Of a stretch of 39,276 nt of DNA, positions 36,993 through 39,276 are shown piece after piece (position 1 is the stretch's first letter; each line of letters begins with the position of its first letter). The translations under genes and the position numbers were made by a program. A model generated the notes under the pieces. The model did no database searches and was not told the origin of the DNA. It saw only the letters and a list, made by a program, of their open reading frames with translations. The stretch is from contig CAMYKD010000115.1 in NCBI GenBank assembly GCA_947258885.1, positions 1-39,276 of the forward strand, read 5' to 3'. This DNA comes from an uncultured Kiloniellales bacterium. GTDB taxonomy: Bacteria > Pseudomonadota > Alphaproteobacteria > Kiloniellales > JAKSDN01.

Positions 36993-37325
36993 CTAGATCC
37001 CCGTCGTCACGTCGATGTTGTGACCTTCTTCAAGCGTCACGTAGGCTTTCTTGATGTCCGAACGCTTGCCCGGCCGGCCGCGGAACCGCTTGGTCTTGCC
37101 CTTCTGGCGCAGCGTGTTGATCGCCTTGACCTTGACCTTGAAGAGGTCCTCCACGGCGGCCTTGATCTCCGGCTTGCTGGCGTCCAGGGGCACCCTGAAG
37201 ACCACCTGGTTGTGCTCGGAGGCCAGGGTCGACTTCTCGGTCACCAGCGGCGCGCGAATCACCTCGTACAACCGCTGGCTCGAGACCTTCTTGACGACCG
37301 GCGTGCGTGGGCGTGCCCTGCTCAT
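36993..37325 (-). CDS. rplW: 50S ribosomal protein L23
   Basis: This 110-residue L23 docks chaperones at the exit tunnel. It has [40 protein letters not shown] and [20 protein letters not shown]. The N-terminus ([18 protein letters not shown]) is about 10 residues longer than minimal forms. Its ATG overlaps the rplD stop (ATGA); the longer upstream frame is a shadow of rplD and rplC. Confidence 0.96.
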   Translation of the reverse strand: MSRARPRTPVVKKVSSQRLYEVIRAPLVTEKSTLASEHNQVVFRVPLDASKPEIKAAVEDLFKVKVKAINTLRQKGKTKRFRGRPGKRSDIKKAYVTLEEGHNIDVTTGI

Positions 37326-37942
37326 TTCAGTCGCGCCTCCAGCGCTTCCACAGCTTCCTTGGTCAAGGCCAGCGTATCGCGGCGCAGGATGTCGTACACA
37401 TTGGCGCCGATCTGCGGCAGCACGTCGATTCCCGGCAGGTTGTGCGCCGCCCGCGCCAGGCCGTCGTCGACCGCCGCACCGTCGATTACCAGGACGGAGG
37501 ACCAGCCCAGCTTGCCGAGCTTTTCGGCCAGTTCCTTGGTCTTGCCCTGCTTCAGCTCGGCGGCCTCCAGGACGATCAGCTTGCCTTCCGCCGCCTTGGC
37601 GGACAGCGCCGTCTTGAGCGCCAGCTTGCGCACCTTCTTCGGCAGCTTGTGCGCGTGATCGCGGGGCGTCGGACCGAAGACGGTGCCGCCGCCGCGGTAC
37701 TGGGAGACATCGCCCGCGCCGATCCGGGCCCGGCCGGTGCCCTTCTGCCGGTACACCTTGCGGGTCGACTTGGAAACCTCGCTTCGGGTCTTCACCTTGT
37801 GCGTGCCGGCCCGCCGCTTGGCGAGCTGCCAGTTGACCATGCGCGACAACAGGTCGGCACGCAGCGGCAGGCCGAAGACCGCGTCGTCCAGAACGACCTC
37901 GCCCGCCTTCTTGTTGTCCAGCGTGGTGACCGCGCACTTCAT
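37322..37942 (-). CDS. rplD: 50S ribosomal protein L4
   Basis: This 206-residue L4 starts [20 protein letters not shown]. The tunnel loop is [20 protein letters not shown] with [20 protein letters not shown], and [20 protein letters not shown] follows. In E. coli L4 also represses this operon. It lies 3 bases after rplC. Confidence 0.97.
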   Translation of the reverse strand: MKCAVTTLDNKKAGEVVLDDAVFGLPLRADLLSRMVNWQLAKRRAGTHKVKTRSEVSKSTRKVYRQKGTGRARIGAGDVSQYRGGGTVFGPTPRDHAHKLPKKVRKLALKTALSAKAAEGKLIVLEAAELKQGKTKELAEKLGKLGWSSVLVIDGAAVDDGLARAAHNLPGIDVLPQIGANVYDILRRDTLALTKEAVEALEARLK

Positions 37943-37945
37943 GGC

Positions 37946-38788
37946 CTATCTGTCCTTCTTCTTCTCGGCGGCCTCGGTCGGCGCCTCCGGCGCCCCGGCA
38001 CTCTCGTCTTCCGCGGGATCCCCCGCCGCCGCTTCGACCGGCGTCTCCGGCGTTTCGACGGCCTCTTCGGCCGCCGGTTCCGTGGCGGCGTCCTCGGCCG
38101 GCATCGGTGTGCCCTCGGCGCGCAGGCCCGCCGGGAAGGGGGCGCCTTCCGGCGGGGTCTTCTTGACCGCGTCGCGGATCAGGACCCAACCGCCTTCGGC
38201 ACCGGGCACCGCGCCCCTGATCAGAATGAGGCCCCGCTCCTCGTCGGTCGAAAACACCATGAGGTTCTGGGTCGTGACCCTCCGGTCGCCCATGTGACCG
38301 GCCATCTTCTTACCCTTGAACACCTTGCCCGGGTCCTGGCTGTTGCCGGTCGAGCCATGGCTGCGGTGGCTAAGCGACACGCCGTGGCTGGCGCGTAGCC
38401 CATGGAAATTGTGCCGTTTCATGACGCCGGCAAAGCCCTTGCCGACCGAGGTGCCGGTCACATCGACGAACTGCCCGGACACGAAATGGTTGACCGAGAG
38501 CTCCGCCCCGAGATCCAGCAGGGCCTCGTCGGAGACCCGGAACTCGGCGATGCGGCGTTTCGGCTCGACCTTGGCCTTGGCGAAATGGCCGCGCTGCGCC
38601 TTGCTCAGGTTCTTGACCTTGATCTTGCCGGCGCCGAGCTGCACCGCGGTGTAGCCGTCGTTGTCCCGGGTCCGCCGGCCGACCACCTGACAGCCCTCCA
38701 GCCGCAACACCGTGACCGGCACATGGGAGCCCTGGTCGTCGAAGACCCGGGTCATGCCGAGCTTTTGCGCGATCAATCCCGTGCGCAT
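37946..38788 (-). CDS. rplC: 50S ribosomal protein L3 with acidic C-terminal extension
   Basis: This 280-residue L3 has the core [46 protein letters not shown]-like [20 protein letters not shown] and [20 protein letters not shown], ending about residue 224. About 56 extra residues follow, made mostly of Glu, Ala, Pro and Asp (from [14 protein letters not shown] to EAAEKKKDR), which the usual 210-230-residue L3 lacks. The extension is probably disordered and solvent-exposed. Confidence 0.97.
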   Translation of the reverse strand: MRTGLIAQKLGMTRVFDDQGSHVPVTVLRLEGCQVVGRRTRDNDGYTAVQLGAGKIKVKNLSKAQRGHFAKAKVEPKRRIAEFRVSDEALLDLGAELSVNHFVSGQFVDVTGTSVGKGFAGVMKRHNFHGLRASHGVSLSHRSHGSTGNSQDPGKVFKGKKMAGHMGDRRVTTQNLMVFSTDEERGLILIRGAVPGAEGGWVLIRDAVKKTPPEGAPFPAGLRAEGTPMPAEDAATEPAAEEAVETPETPVEAAAGDPAEDESAGAPEAPTEAAEKKKDR

Positions 38789-38792
38789 GGCC

Positions 38793-39107
38793 TCAACCCT
38801 TTAGCTTGATCTCGACATCGACCCCGGAGGCGAGGTCGAGTTTCATCAATGCGTCCACCGTCTGCGGTGTCGGATCGACGATGTCCAAGAGGCGCTTGTG
38901 CGTGCGGATCTCGAACTGCTCGCGGCTCTTCTTGTCGATGTGCGGCGACCGCAGCACCGTGAATTTCTCGAGCCGCGTCGGCAGCGGGATCGGGCCGCGC
39001 ACGCGCGCGCCGGTCCGTTTCGCCGTATTGACGATCTCCGTGGTCGACTGATCGAGGACCCGGTGATCGAATGCCTTGAGGCGGATACGTATGTTTTGGC
39101 TGTCCAT
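38793..39107 (-). CDS. rpsJ: 30S ribosomal protein S10
   Basis: This 104-residue S10 has [60 protein letters not shown] and [20 protein letters not shown]. It is a small-subunit head protein that also takes part in antitermination with NusB. It is the first gene of the S10 group, after tuf. Confidence 0.97.
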   Translation of the reverse strand: MDSQNIRIRLKAFDHRVLDQSTTEIVNTAKRTGARVRGPIPLPTRLEKFTVLRSPHIDKKSREQFEIRTHKRLLDIVDPTPQTVDALMKLDLASGVDVEIKLKG

Positions 39108-39125
39108 CAGGAAGCCCCATCTGGC

Positions 39126-39165
39126 GCCCGGCCTTCCGATCCCCCATGGATCGGTCGGGCCGGGC
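39126..39165 (-). promoter_or_regulatory. Strong hairpin between tuf and rpsJ
   Basis: GCCCGGCC pairs perfectly with GGCCGGGC (8 bp). Inside it CCGATCC pairs with GGATCGG (7 bp), around a small internal loop and a 5-base terminal loop. There is no T-run, so it looks more like a processing or attenuation structure than a full terminator. Confidence 0.55.
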
Positions 39166-39177
39166 TGTCTGCTGTAT

Positions 39178-39276
<99 letters not shown>

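Overview
The window is a high-GC stretch of a bacterial chromosome. It looks alphaproteobacterial and Rhodospirillales-like. The reasons are an S10-spc-alpha ribosomal protein cluster with secY-adk-rpsM-rpsK-rpoA-rplQ at its end, a mitochondrial-type ATP12 chaperone gene beside a HAD phosphatase, an RluA-type pseudouridine synthase and crcB, and an acidic tail on ribosomal protein L3. Assignment below class is inference.

Right half (about 25.0-39.3 kb, all on the minus strand): the end of tuf, then rpsJ, rplC, rplD, rplW, rplB, rpsS, rplV, rpsC, rplP, rpmC, rpsQ, rplN, rplX, rplE, rpsN, rpsH, rplF, rplR, rpsE, rpmD, rplO, secY, adk, rpsM, rpsK, rpoA and rplQ. It reads as one transcription unit with many ATGA or one-base overlaps. 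rplE has lost the codons between its apparent start and the conserved protein. Hairpins sit between tuf and rpsJ, around rpoA, and after rplQ.

Middle (about 14.1-25.0 kb): a minus-strand housekeeping series (Do-type protease, rarA, crcB, rluA-type synthase, HAD phosphatase, ATP12) is broken up by other genes. These are a spermidine-synthase-like gene with an exactly duplicated leader, an orphan DppC-like permease overlapping rarA, a broken isochorismatase-family gene, a lower-GC membrane-protein gene, a secreted protein of unknown function and a small 64-residue ORF.

Left-middle (about 7.4-14.1 kb): a frameshifted alpha/beta-hydrolase lipoprotein; a plus-strand operon of an ArsR-type repressor, an AHSA1/SRPBCC protein, a GFA-type zinc protein and a DUF899 thioredoxin-like protein; a CBS-BON protein; and a membrane histidine kinase. 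The ArsR-type gene has a textbook promoter whose operator is a perfect 24-bp palindrome centred on the start codon, implying leaderless, self-repressed expression.

Left end (1-7.4 kb): pccB (acyl-CoA carboxylase beta subunit) is followed downstream by two extra fragments of its own 3' end, in the same orientation. The three copies encode identical amino acids but differ at many synonymous sites. One extra fragment is fused in frame to the cut-off end of a haem-binding-domain protein gene; the other abuts the cut-off 5' end of a solute-binding-protein gene. The fragments bracket a 5.7-kb segment that also holds an intact paralogue of the haem-domain protein and a chemotaxis receptor. This looks like repeated recombination or integration at the pccB 3' end and is the most unusual feature of the window. 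Several small indels (rplE, isochorismatase, lipoprotein) mean that assembly error has to be kept in mind.
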